Notes under the pieces: generated by a model
Databases searched by the model: none
Seen by the model: only the letters and a program-made list of their open reading frames with translations
What the model was told of the DNA's origin: nothing
Program-made: the position numbers and the translations under genes
In this document: positions 1 to 5,747 of the stretch, piece after piece
Numbering within the stretch: position 1 is the first letter of the stretch
How the letters are laid out: the number at the start of each line of letters is the position of its first letter
Source of the DNA: an uncultured Sutterella sp.
GTDB lineage: Bacteria > Pseudomonadota > Gammaproteobacteria > Burkholderiales > Burkholderiaceae_F
Direction: 5' to 3'
Assembly: GCA_900754475.1 (NCBI GenBank)
Contig: CAAECY010000153.1
Location: 1 to 9,076, forward strand
DNA length: 9,076 nucleotides

Positions 1-9
1 CCATAGGTA

Positions 10-77
10 ACCGCCCACTACGGAACCGTACGGTGGGTGGTGTGGGAGGACGGCGCAGGGACATCCCTGCGCCTCCT
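10..77. repeat. two adjacent inverted repeats (hairpins)
   Basis: Two inverted repeats lie just beyond the 3' end of the transposase-like gene. The first (10-41) pairs ACCGCCCAC (10-18) with GTGGGTGGT (33-41), one non-Watson-Crick position, around an inner TACGG/CCGTA. The second (47-77) is stronger: GGCGCAGGG (52-60) and CCCTGCGCC (65-73) pair perfectly around a 4-nt loop, extended by AGGA/TCCT with one bulged C. Neither is followed by a T-run on either strand, so they are not textbook intrinsic terminators. They could be a transcript-end structure, a REP-like element or the remains of a mobile-element end; the window edge prevents deciding. Confidence 0.55.
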
Positions 78-100
78 ACCCGATATTGCGTGCGGACGAA

Positions 101-1390
101 TCAAAGCTGTGCGAGCACGATCGGGGAGAGTGCTTCTGCGTCGGAGCCGAATCGCGTCCCGAGACACCGGGCGAGCTCGTGGCGGCCGGCCGTGCGCGGC
201 AAGGGCTTGAGGCCTGTCGCCCGCAGGATCGCCTCGATGCCCGCGGGCTTTGCTTTCTCTGCCTCCATCGTGGCGAGAAGTGCCTCGGTGCTCGCTTCGG
301 GACTGCGTCGCCTCGGGTTGGAAACGTCTCCGACATGTAGGAAGGCGAGTGCATCGCCGCTTCGCAGAAGGGCGGTCGACGCCGAGCTCAATATGCGGCC
401 GATCTCGTCCGCGCTCATGAGGACGTCCGCCTTCCGGAGTTTCTCCTGCAAAAGCCGCACGACGAGGAGCGCGAGTACGCAGATGCCGACGTGGCCTTCG
501 ATGCGGGCGCAGCTTCCCACGCCCATCGGGTGCAACACGAAGCTGCCGGCCATAGTGCGGAAGGCGTCCGAGATCGCTTCGGCGTCAATGGCGTTCTCGG
601 CAACGTTCTCGAAAGTGCCCTCGACTCCGTATTTGCGTTTGAGTGCCTCGAAGGCATTCGTCGAGCCCTCGGAGGCGTCGCCCGCGCGGACGGCGAAGTC
701 CCTCGGGAAGCCCGCGGCGTCGACGACGAGCGCGACGGAAAGGGGGTTCGACGCGAAGTTCGTGCTCACATCGAAGACGACGAGCGTCAAGGGTGTTTTG
801 CCGAACTGCGCGTCGAGCCGTCGGTTCACCCAACCGAAGAGTTCGTCCTTGGCGCCTGCGCAAAAGTCGAGTGCCGATCCGAGTTCGTCGAGCGTGAGGT
901 CCGCCGCCGGGTCTCCGATGAATTCGTCCTTGCTCGCGAAGTCGAATCGGACGGCGTGCGGGTCGAGGACCTTCAGGAAGACAAGGAACGAGAGCGCGGC
1001 ATTGAGGTCGAACGCGCGGGCGCTCTTCGCTTGCAGATTCCGAATCTTGACGTCGAGCTGCAGGTCCTTCGTCCAGATGCGGCGCAGCGGAAAGTGCCCG
1101 TAGCGAAGAACGGGCATGGGAAGGTGAGAATCCTCGACGGAGCCGAGCTGGGCCCGGAGCCGTTCGGCGCGCACGGCCGCGGCCGTGGTGCGCTTCGCTT
1201 CCCGATCGCTCTGAAAGCGGGCACGCAGTTTTTCGAGCGCTTGCGGATCCTTTTCGAGGAGCGCGTCGAGCGGCCCGAGGTTCTGAACCGTTCGCGAGCG
1301 GGGACGACCTTGCTCGTCGCGAAACGACTCCTTCACTAAAACATACTTCTTGGCGGATCCGCGTCCGCCGCCGACAATCGCTACGTACAT
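101..1390 (-). CDS. IS1634/IS4-like transposase-derived protein, probably catalytically incomplete
   Basis: A 429-residue protein. The start is the ATG at 1388-1390, because the resulting N-terminus MYVAIV followed by KKYVLVKESFRDEQGRPRS closely resembles the start of IS1634-type transposases; a TTG 18 bases upstream is an alternative. VVFDVST (D207) resembles the first catalytic Asp motif (YDVTT) of the DDE fold, and the next segment (residues 217-241, ending in AGDASEG) matches the usual stretch after it. The segment normally holding the second catalytic Asp (family pattern ADRG) seems to be absent: the protein passes directly to residues 270-310, where RIEGHVGICVLALLVVRLL matches the family's C-terminal region. 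The IExxF position of the catalytic Glu reads MAGSF (280-284), so Glu is missing. Family members are, from memory, usually near 480-560 residues. The frame is open and codon use matches neighbours, so this is either an in-frame decayed transposase or a retained non-catalytic derivative. No flanking target duplication was identified. The family call is from motif recall, not a search. Confidence 0.7.
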   Translation of the reverse strand: MYVAIVGGGRGSAKKYVLVKESFRDEQGRPRSRTVQNLGPLDALLEKDPQALEKLRARFQSDREAKRTTAAAVRAERLRAQLGSVEDSHLPMPVLRYGHFPLRRIWTKDLQLDVKIRNLQAKSARAFDLNAALSFLVFLKVLDPHAVRFDFASKDEFIGDPAADLTLDELGSALDFCAGAKDELFGWVNRRLDAQFGKTPLTLVVFDVSTNFASNPLSVALVVDAAGFPRDFAVRAGDASEGSTNAFEALKRKYGVEGTFENVAENAIDAEAISDAFRTMAGSFVLHPMGVGSCARIEGHVGICVLALLVVRLLQEKLRKADVLMSADEIGRILSSASTALLRSGDALAFLHVGDVSNPRRRSPEASTEALLATMEAEKAKPAGIEAILRATGLKPLPRTAGRHELARCLGTRFGSDAEALSPIVLAQL

Positions 1391-1479
1391 GCGCACAACC
1401 TCGTTCAATCCGGAGCCTCAAGCCTACCATCGGGGCGGCTCGGATGTCGGCGACTGCGGGCGGGGCGCGGGGGAAACGA

Positions 1480-1521
1480 CAAAAGAAAACGGCCGGAAGC
1501 GCGTGAAGCGTTTCCGGCCGT
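1480..1521 (-). terminator. rho-independent terminator of the symporter gene
   Basis: ACGGCCGGAA (1489-1498) and TTCCGGCCGT (1512-1521) form a perfect 10-bp stem with a 13-nt loop. Read on the minus strand, the stem is followed by GTTTTCTTTTGTCG, a T-rich tail. It lies about 66 bases beyond the symporter stop codon and about 100 bases upstream of the transposase-like gene, so it should separate the two same-strand transcripts. Confidence 0.85.
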
Positions 1522-1587
1522 CGGGTCTCGGGAGCGTCGCAAGCCTCGTTGTCGGAGGAACCGGAGGCTTGCGGCGGATTCCGGGGA

Positions 1588-2820
1588 TCAGGCTTCGCCT
1601 TCGACGTAGGGTTCCTTGCCGAGGTCGCCTTCGAGGTTCGTGACGATGACCGCGGAGGCCACGTCGCCCACCACGTTGATCGAGGTGCGGATCATGTCGA
1701 GGATACGGTCGATGCCGGCGATGAGCGCCACGGCTTCGAGCGGGATGCCAACCTGCGTGAAGACGATCGTCGTCATGATGAGGCCCGCACCGGGGACGCC
1801 CGCGGTACCGATGGCGGCGAGAACGCCCATCAGAACGATCGTCACCTGGTCGACCATCGTGAGGTCAAGCCCGTAGACTTCCGCGGCGAAGATCGAGCAC
1901 ACGCCCATGTAGACGGCCGTGCCGTTCATGTTGATGGTGTTGCCGAGCGGAATCGAGAAGGAGGCGATGCTCTTCGTCGCGCCGAGACGGCGGGCGGCGG
2001 CGAGGTTCGCCGGAAGGGCCGCAGCCGACGAGCAGGTCGTGAAGGCGATGAGCCAGGGTTCGAAAATGCCGCGCAGGAACTTCATCATCGGAACGCGCGC
2101 CAGGATGTAGACGAGCGGGATGAGGACGAGGAAGACGAGCGTCGCCGTCGCGAGGAAGGACGAGAGGATGAGCTGGAAGAGGGGCAGCAACACCTGAAGG
2201 CCGTGACGCGAAACCGTGTAGGCCATCAAGCCGAAGACGCCGATCGGAGCGTAGTGCATGACCATGTTCGTCACGCGAACCATCGTGTCGCCCACGAGTT
2301 CGAAGAACTTGAGCACGGGCTTGCCGCGTTCGCCGAGGCCGGCGAGCGCAAAGCCGAAGATCACCGCGAAGAAGATGATCTGAAGCATGTTGCCCTTGGC
2401 GAACGCTTCCATCGGGTTGATCGGCACGATGTCAAGGAGCGTGTCGACGAGCGCCGGAGGCGTCACCTGCTTGGCCTGGAGGCCTTCGGTCGAGAGGTTG
2501 ATCCCGACGCCGGGCTGAATGACGGAAGCAAAAACGAGACCGATCGCCACGGCGATGGCCGTCGTGATCGCATAGACGCACAGGACCTTCGTCGCGACGC
2601 GCCCGAGCTTGGACGTGTCGGAAATGCCCGCCGCACCGGCGATGATCGTGGCGATCACCAACGGAACGACCACCATGCGGATCAAGCGAATAAAGAGCGT
2701 GCCGAGCGGCTGCAGATACGTCTGCGCAAAGCTCGAATCGACCACGGCACCGACGGCGATACCGAGTGCGAGGCCGATCATCATCTGCCATGCAAGGCTG
2801 ATTTTTGTTTTGGAGGCCAT
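1588..2820 (-). CDS. dicarboxylate/amino acid:cation symporter (DAACS/SLC1-like family)
   Basis: A 410-residue inner-membrane, cation-coupled secondary transporter, normal in length for the family. The ATG at 2818-2820 is preferred over a GTG nine bases upstream because AGGGG sits about 8 nt before the ATG. Landmarks (this numbering): hairpin HP1 serine stretch TTCSSAAALP (261-270), TM7 NMNGT (297-301), HP2 GTAGVPGAG (338-346) and TM8 GIDRILDMIRTSINVVGD (369-386). D371, D375, R378, N382 and D386 line up with GltPh D390, D394, R397, N401 and D405, the substrate and sodium residues. The TM8 Arg and Asp favour an acidic amino acid such as aspartate or glutamate, and the TM8 motif is unlike DctA-type C4-dicarboxylate carriers; the exact substrate is inference. 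TM7 has Asn299 where NMDGT has a sodium-binding Asp. Transcribed alone, with its own terminator and a long upstream region. Confidence 0.93.
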   Translation of the reverse strand: MASKTKISLAWQMMIGLALGIAVGAVVDSSFAQTYLQPLGTLFIRLIRMVVVPLVIATIIAGAAGISDTSKLGRVATKVLCVYAITTAIAVAIGLVFASVIQPGVGINLSTEGLQAKQVTPPALVDTLLDIVPINPMEAFAKGNMLQIIFFAVIFGFALAGLGERGKPVLKFFELVGDTMVRVTNMVMHYAPIGVFGLMAYTVSRHGLQVLLPLFQLILSSFLATATLVFLVLIPLVYILARVPMMKFLRGIFEPWLIAFTTCSSAAALPANLAAARRLGATKSIASFSIPLGNTINMNGTAVYMGVCSIFAAEVYGLDLTMVDQVTIVLMGVLAAIGTAGVPGAGLIMTTIVFTQVGIPLEAVALIAGIDRILDMIRTSINVVGDVASAVIVTNLEGDLGKEPYVEGEA

Positions 2821-2913
2821 TATCTCCACCCCTAGCGTTTGTTGGAATTGTGTCGGCGTCCGGCCGCGAGGGCGCGACCGAACCGAGACGGGAAACCCGT
2901 ACCGTTGAGAACG

Positions 2914-2942
2914 ATTCTAGGGATCGGAGCTCTTTGTAAGAA
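2914..2942 (-). promoter_or_regulatory. candidate promoter for the symporter gene
   Basis: On the minus strand TAGAAT (2919-2914) is a good -10 hexamer. A weak -35, TTCTTA (2942-2937), lies 17 bp upstream. Transcription would start near 2907, giving a leader of roughly 90 nt. The -35 matches the consensus at only three of six positions, so this is a tentative call. Confidence 0.35.
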
Positions 2943-2952
2943 TGCGTAAACA

Positions 2953-2965
2953 ATTAAGTGTTAAT
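2953..2965. promoter_or_regulatory. small palindrome, possible operator
   Basis: ATTAA-GTG-TTAAT is a perfect 5-bp inverted repeat with a 3-nt spacer, just upstream of the candidate symporter promoter. It could be a regulator half-site pair, but in such AT-rich DNA it may arise by chance. Confidence 0.25.
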
Positions 2966-3051
2966 ACGTAATCCTCGCGCAAAATATTGAAAATACTTTG
3001 GTTTATTTGGATTTTTGTAAAATTTCGCCCCCGAAAACGAATTTCCGAGCG

Positions 3052-3067
3052 TTTGCGTCAACGCAAA
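3052..3067. promoter_or_regulatory. 16-bp palindrome, possible operator
   Basis: TTTGCGTCAACGCAAA has perfect 7-bp arms around a central CA. Partial half-sites (GCAAA) recur at 3073-3077 and 3083-3087. Its place between two divergent transporter genes suits a transcription-factor site. It does not resemble the Zur or Fur consensus, so the regulator is unknown. The minus strand within it reads TTGACG, a -35-like hexamer, but no good -10 follows at the right distance. Confidence 0.4.
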
Positions 3068-3148
3068 AGACTGCAAAAAATCGCAAATCCTACACAGGAG
3101 AGAATTACTCCTTTAGAGGTAGATTTTCCGTAAAGATTCGATTTTCTT

Positions 3149-3175
3149 TTGAGAAACATCCATTTTTTGTACGAT
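3149..3175 (+). promoter_or_regulatory. weak candidate promoter toward the ZIP gene
   Basis: TTGAGA (3149-3154) is a near-consensus -35 and TACGAT (3170-3175) an acceptable -10, but the 15-bp spacing is short. An alternative -10-like CATAAT lies at 3249-3254 without a clear -35. Either could drive the ZIP gene; neither is convincing alone. Confidence 0.28.
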
Positions 3176-3177
3176 GT

Positions 3178-3234
3178 AGCCCCGTCCGAAAGCATTTTGA
3201 GGCGGTCGGAAACGTGCGGTTCGGGCTCTTTTTT
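3178..3234 (+). terminator. imperfect hairpin with T6 tract, possible attenuator or terminator
   Basis: AGCCC (3178-3182) can pair with GGGCT (3223-3227) and CCG (3186-3188) with CGG (3217-3219), followed by six Ts (3229-3234). A competing stem, TCCGA (3185-3189) with TCGGA (3206-3210), cannot form together with the CCG/CGG pairing. It lies about 120 bp upstream of the ZIP start on the same strand. The stem is weak, so either termination of a short transcript or a leader attenuator is only a suggestion. Confidence 0.3.
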
Positions 3235-3353
3235 CTCCATACCTTTCCCATAATCCGCTAACCTTAAGCGTTTTCCACAAGCCGCCCTCCGACGCCCCGC
3301 CCGCGAAGGCGCTTTTCACCGTTTTTGCTGCCCTGCAAAAGGCTCTCCCGACC

Positions 3354-4283
3354 ATGCTTTGGCTCGTTATCGAAGTGGCGCTGGCCAACCTCATCACGCG
3401 TTTCGTCGCGCTCGCTGCGGCCCTCTGGGTGTCGCACCGGTCGCTTGCGCGGTGGGGCGAGCGCCTCCTGGGGGTGGCGAGCGGCTTTCTTGCGACGTTG
3501 TCGCTCACGCACTTGCTACCCGAAGCGTTCGAATCCGAAGCGGCCGATCCTCACGCGCTCGGTCTCGTGATGTTGGGTACGCTCTTTGCGTTCGTGCTTC
3601 TGGGGCTCGCCTCGGGGCACGCCCACGGGCACGACAAAGCGCACGACCACGACCGGCAGGCCCCGGAACACCGCTCCGACGCGGGGGCGCTTCTGACGGG
3701 CGCGGCCCTTCACAACATCGTCGACGGCACGCTCGTGGCGGCCGCCTTCATGACGGACGCGCGCGCGGGGTGGCTTGCGGCCGCGGCGGTGCTCGTGCAT
3801 GAAATTCCGCAGCAGATCGGCTACGCGATCGTGCTCAAAAACTGCGGCTATTCGGAAGGAAAGACCGTTGCGTGCCTCGCGGCGTTGGCGCTTGCGGCCC
3901 TCTTCGGGGGCGTGCTCGGGTGCGGCGCGGTCGGGATGAGCGCGGAACTCCTTCCGTACCTGCTTGCGGCCTCGAGCGTCGCCTTTCTCTACATCACCTT
4001 CTCGGCGCTTCTTCCCGAAGTGCTTCACGCCGCGCTTCAAAAAGGGACGACGGGCGCGCGCCTTCAGGTGGCAGCGTCCCTTGCGGTCGGGGCGGCGCTT
4101 TCGATGGCGCTTCTCGGCGTCGGGCACGGGCACGAACACGGGCACGGCGCTCTTCACACGCACGACCATGCCGCCGAGATCGCGGAAGAAGCCGACGCGC
4201 ATCGCGCCGAACACGCTGCTCTTGAGGAAAACACGGCCGCGCACCGTGTGACGAATGAAACCGAGCTCTCCGGACTCCGCTAA
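3354..4283 (+). CDS. ZIP-family divalent metal transporter
   Basis: A 309-residue membrane protein expected to import zinc or a related divalent metal into the cytoplasm. Order of features: TM1 at about residues 3-25, TM2 ending in HLLPEA (53-58), TM3 (about 69-87), a His-rich loop (H89, H91, H93, H97, H99, H106), TM4 with HNIVDG (120-125), TM5 with HEIPQQIG (149-156), later segments including LLPEVLH (219-225), and a final helix near 237-256. HNxxDG plus HEIP places it near the LIV-1-type ZIPs. The canonical TM5 motif is HEIPHE; here Q153 and Q154 replace the last two residues, one normally a metal ligand. After the last helix comes a tail of about 53 residues with ten His (H258 to H297) and many acidic residues, unusual because ZIPs commonly end close to the last helix. 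The ATG at 3354 gives a normal TM1, but the ribosome-binding site is weak. It stands alone, divergent from the symporter. Metal identity is inferred. Confidence 0.9.
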   Translation: MLWLVIEVALANLITRFVALAAALWVSHRSLARWGERLLGVASGFLATLSLTHLLPEAFESEAADPHALGLVMLGTLFAFVLLGLASGHAHGHDKAHDHDRQAPEHRSDAGALLTGAALHNIVDGTLVAAAFMTDARAGWLAAAAVLVHEIPQQIGYAIVLKNCGYSEGKTVACLAALALAALFGGVLGCGAVGMSAELLPYLLAASSVAFLYITFSALLPEVLHAALQKGTTGARLQVAASLAVGAALSMALLGVGHGHEHGHGALHTHDHAAEIAEEADAHRAEHAALEENTAAHRVTNETELSGLR

Positions 4284-4286
4284 AAT
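4281..4286 (+). promoter_or_regulatory. candidate -10 box for the xseB-ispA-dxs operon
   Basis: TAAAAT overlaps the ZIP stop codon and is followed by TTGTC, resembling the TATAATTC context before murB. No good -35 is seen 16-18 bp upstream. Transcription from here would give a leader of about 90 nt before xseB. Confidence 0.35.
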
Positions 4287-4299
4287 TGTCTGATTTCGG

Positions 4300-4349
4300 A
4301 GCGCGCGCCCGATCGGTAAACGGTCGGGAGCCGGGCGGCGAAGCGCGCT
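4300..4349 (+). other. structured leader upstream of xseB
   Basis: CCCGATCG (4308-4315) pairs with CGGTCGGG (4321-4328), 8 bp with one G-T pair and loop GTAAA. An outer AGCGCG/CGCGCT pairing (4300-4305 with 4344-4349) can enclose it. No T-run follows, so it is not an intrinsic terminator for the ZIP gene. It is probably a leader structure or a 3' end structure of the ZIP transcript; no known riboswitch is recognised. Confidence 0.4.
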
Positions 4350-4383
4350 TACCCTTCATCCCATCCTTGCGGAGGACGATCCG

Positions 4384-4656
4384 ATGGCCAAGACCGCGAA
4401 GGCCGCTTCCGAGGCCCTTCCCGAGCCCGAAACGTTGACGTTTGAAGAAGCGCTCGACGAACTCGAGTCGCTCACGGCCGCCATGGCCACGGGTACGACG
4501 ACGTTGCGCGAAAGCGTCGCGGCGTACGAGCGCGGAACGAAGCTCCTCGCGCGCTGCCGCAACGAACTCGCCGACGCGCGTGCGACGATCGAGCGCCTCC
4601 GAGAAACCGAAGAGGGCGGCCTGGAGCGCCGTCCGCTCGACGAAGACGAGGATTGA
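4384..4656 (+). CDS. xseB: exodeoxyribonuclease VII small subunit
   Basis: A 90-residue cytoplasmic protein that binds in several copies to XseA to form exonuclease VII, which degrades single-stranded DNA from either end. The family signature runs from residue 19: LTFEEALDELESLTAAMATG, then LRESVAAYERGTKLLARCRNEL and a helical region ending in IERL. The two predicted helices with a central G(T)TTLRES turn are typical. Length is slightly above the usual 70-85 residues because of a short Ala/Pro/Glu-rich N-terminus and an acidic C-terminal tail (LDEDED). GGAGG at 4371-4375 lies 8 nt before the ATG. It is the first gene of the cluster with ispA (74-bp gap) and dxs. The large-subunit gene xseA is not in the window, which is normal. 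Confidence 0.95.
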   Translation: MAKTAKAASEALPEPETLTFEEALDELESLTAAMATGTTTLRESVAAYERGTKLLARCRNELADARATIERLRETEEGGLERRPLDEDED

Positions 4657-4730
4657 GGATGACCGGAGGGGTCGGGAGACTGTCTCTTCGACCTTTCGCC
4701 TTGAAACCCATTGACTGACGAGGACGACAC

Positions 4731-5699
4731 GTGACGACCGAAATTGATGCCGACCGTACGGCGCAGACCGAGGGCTCGTCCGAAGCCCGGATCGATTTTT
4801 CCGTTTGGGCCCACGAGCGCGCCCGGCACTTCGAATGGCTCGCCGAAAAAGGGCTCCCGCAGCCCGGGCGCGATCCGAAGCGCCTGATCGGCGCCATGCG
4901 TTACGCGGTGCTCGGGGGCGGGAAGCGCATTCGCCCCCTGCTTTGCTACGCGGCGGGTGCCGTGACGGGGGCGCCTCAGCCCGTGCTCGACGGCGCCGCG
5001 CTGGCGTTGGAGTGCATCCACGGCTACAGCCTCGTGCACGACGACATGCCCGCGATGGACAACGACACGCTTCGACGCGGTCGTCCGACGGTGCACGTTC
5101 AGTACGGCGAAGCCTGCGCGATGTTGGCGGGCGACGCCCTGCAGACGGAAGCCTTCTCGGTGCTCTCCAAAATCGACGCCGCGCCCGAAGTGGTCGTGCG
5201 TCTTTTGCAGACGCTCTCGCGCGCTTCGGGCGTTGCGGGGATGGCGGGCGGTCAGGCGATCGACCTCGAAATGGTGGGCGCGCACCCCGACGAAGGAGCG
5301 CTTTTGCGCATGCAGTCGATGAAGACGGGCGCTTTGATCGTCGCGGCCGTGCTCATGGGCGCGCAGTCGGGCCGTTGGGAAGAGCTTTCCGAAGCGTCGA
5401 AGGGCGGTTTGGCGCTTTACGGCCATTCGCTCGGCATCGCCTTCCAGGTGGTGGACGACATTCTCGACTGCACCCAGGATACGGCGACGCTCGGCAAGAC
5501 GGCCGGCAAGGACGAAAAGGACGAGAAGCCCACCTGGGTTTCGATCCTCGGGCTCGAAGGCGCGCGCGAGCGCGCCCGCGAGTTGCGCGCCGATGCGCAG
5601 CGCGGGCTCGATCTTGTCGCCGCGGACCCGTCGGTTCCGGAAGGGGCGCTCGTGCGTCTTACCGAAATCGCCGACTACGTCGTCGCCCGCAGCTACTGA
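4731..5699 (+). CDS. ispA: farnesyl diphosphate synthase (short-chain polyprenyl synthase)
   Basis: A 322-residue cytoplasmic enzyme joining dimethylallyl/geranyl diphosphate with isopentenyl diphosphate to give farnesyl diphosphate, precursor of undecaprenyl phosphate and the quinone side chain. The conserved order is present: LGGGKRIRPL (61-70, IPP-binding K65, R66), first Asp-rich motif DDMPAMD (104-110) followed by RRGRPTVH (115-122), AGDALQTEAFS (133-143), MAGGQAIDLE (171-180), K198 and T199, FQVVDDILD (238-246, second Asp-rich motif) and LGKTAGKDEKDEKPTW (254-269). Tyr99 and Ser100 immediately before the first motif, with its two-residue insertion, match bacterial type II farnesyl diphosphate synthases such as E. 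coli IspA. Length is a little above the usual 300 because of about 20 extra N-terminal residues. The GTG start has GAGG 7 nt upstream (4720-4723). It shares the operon with dxs, which feeds the same pathway. Confidence 0.95.
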   Translation: MTTEIDADRTAQTEGSSEARIDFSVWAHERARHFEWLAEKGLPQPGRDPKRLIGAMRYAVLGGGKRIRPLLCYAAGAVTGAPQPVLDGAALALECIHGYSLVHDDMPAMDNDTLRRGRPTVHVQYGEACAMLAGDALQTEAFSVLSKIDAAPEVVVRLLQTLSRASGVAGMAGGQAIDLEMVGAHPDEGALLRMQSMKTGALIVAAVLMGAQSGRWEELSEASKGGLALYGHSLGIAFQVVDDILDCTQDTATLGKTAGKDEKDEKPTWVSILGLEGARERARELRADAQRGLDLVAADPSVPEGALVRLTEIADYVVARSY

Positions 5700-5747
5700 T
5701 TTCCCGAACGGGATCCCGAACGAAACCCGTCGATCTAGGAGAAGGTC

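Larger units (their letters stand above)
2821..3353. other. 533-bp divergent, AT-rich intergenic region
   Basis: The region separates the divergent symporter and ZIP genes. Its central part (about 2930-3260) is visibly richer in A and T than the surrounding GC-rich coding sequence, with runs such as ATTTTTGTAAAATTT. It contains a 16-bp palindrome (3052-3067), a smaller one (2953-2965), three GCAAA motifs (3063-3086) and an imperfect hairpin followed by six Ts (3178-3234). Both promoters should lie here. Short ORFs of 60-87 codons occur, but none has codon use like the neighbours or a recognisable product, so no gene is called. Confidence 0.8.

Noticed and set aside
33..1103. A 356-codon plus-strand open frame opposite the transposase-like gene
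   Set aside because: The minus-strand frame has recognisable family motifs; the plus-strand product is Ser/Arg-rich and unrecognisable.
1549..2835. A 428-codon plus-strand open frame opposite the symporter
   Set aside because: Same antisense artefact: a highly charged His/Arg/Asp-rich translation opposite a well-supported membrane protein.
3058..3240. A 60-codon minus-strand ORF with a Lys-rich start and a hydrophobic C-terminus
   Set aside because: GGGAAAGG sits very close to its ATG and the hydrophobic end is suggestive of a small membrane protein, but codon use is atypical and nothing else supports translation.
2998..3261. An 87-codon plus-strand ORF in the AT-rich intergenic region
   Set aside because: No ribosome-binding site, codon use unlike the neighbours, and it spans the palindrome and the hairpin/T6; probably chance in AT-rich DNA.
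2821..3353. A Zur or Fur box upstream of the ZIP gene
   Set aside because: No sequence resembling the known Zur palindrome (TGTTATA-type) or the Fur GATAAT repeats was found.
5702..5722. The TCCCGAACG direct repeat between ispA and dxs as a regulatory site
   Set aside because: Two 9-bp copies with a 3-bp gap in GC-rich sequence are easily accidental, and the place is inside an operon.
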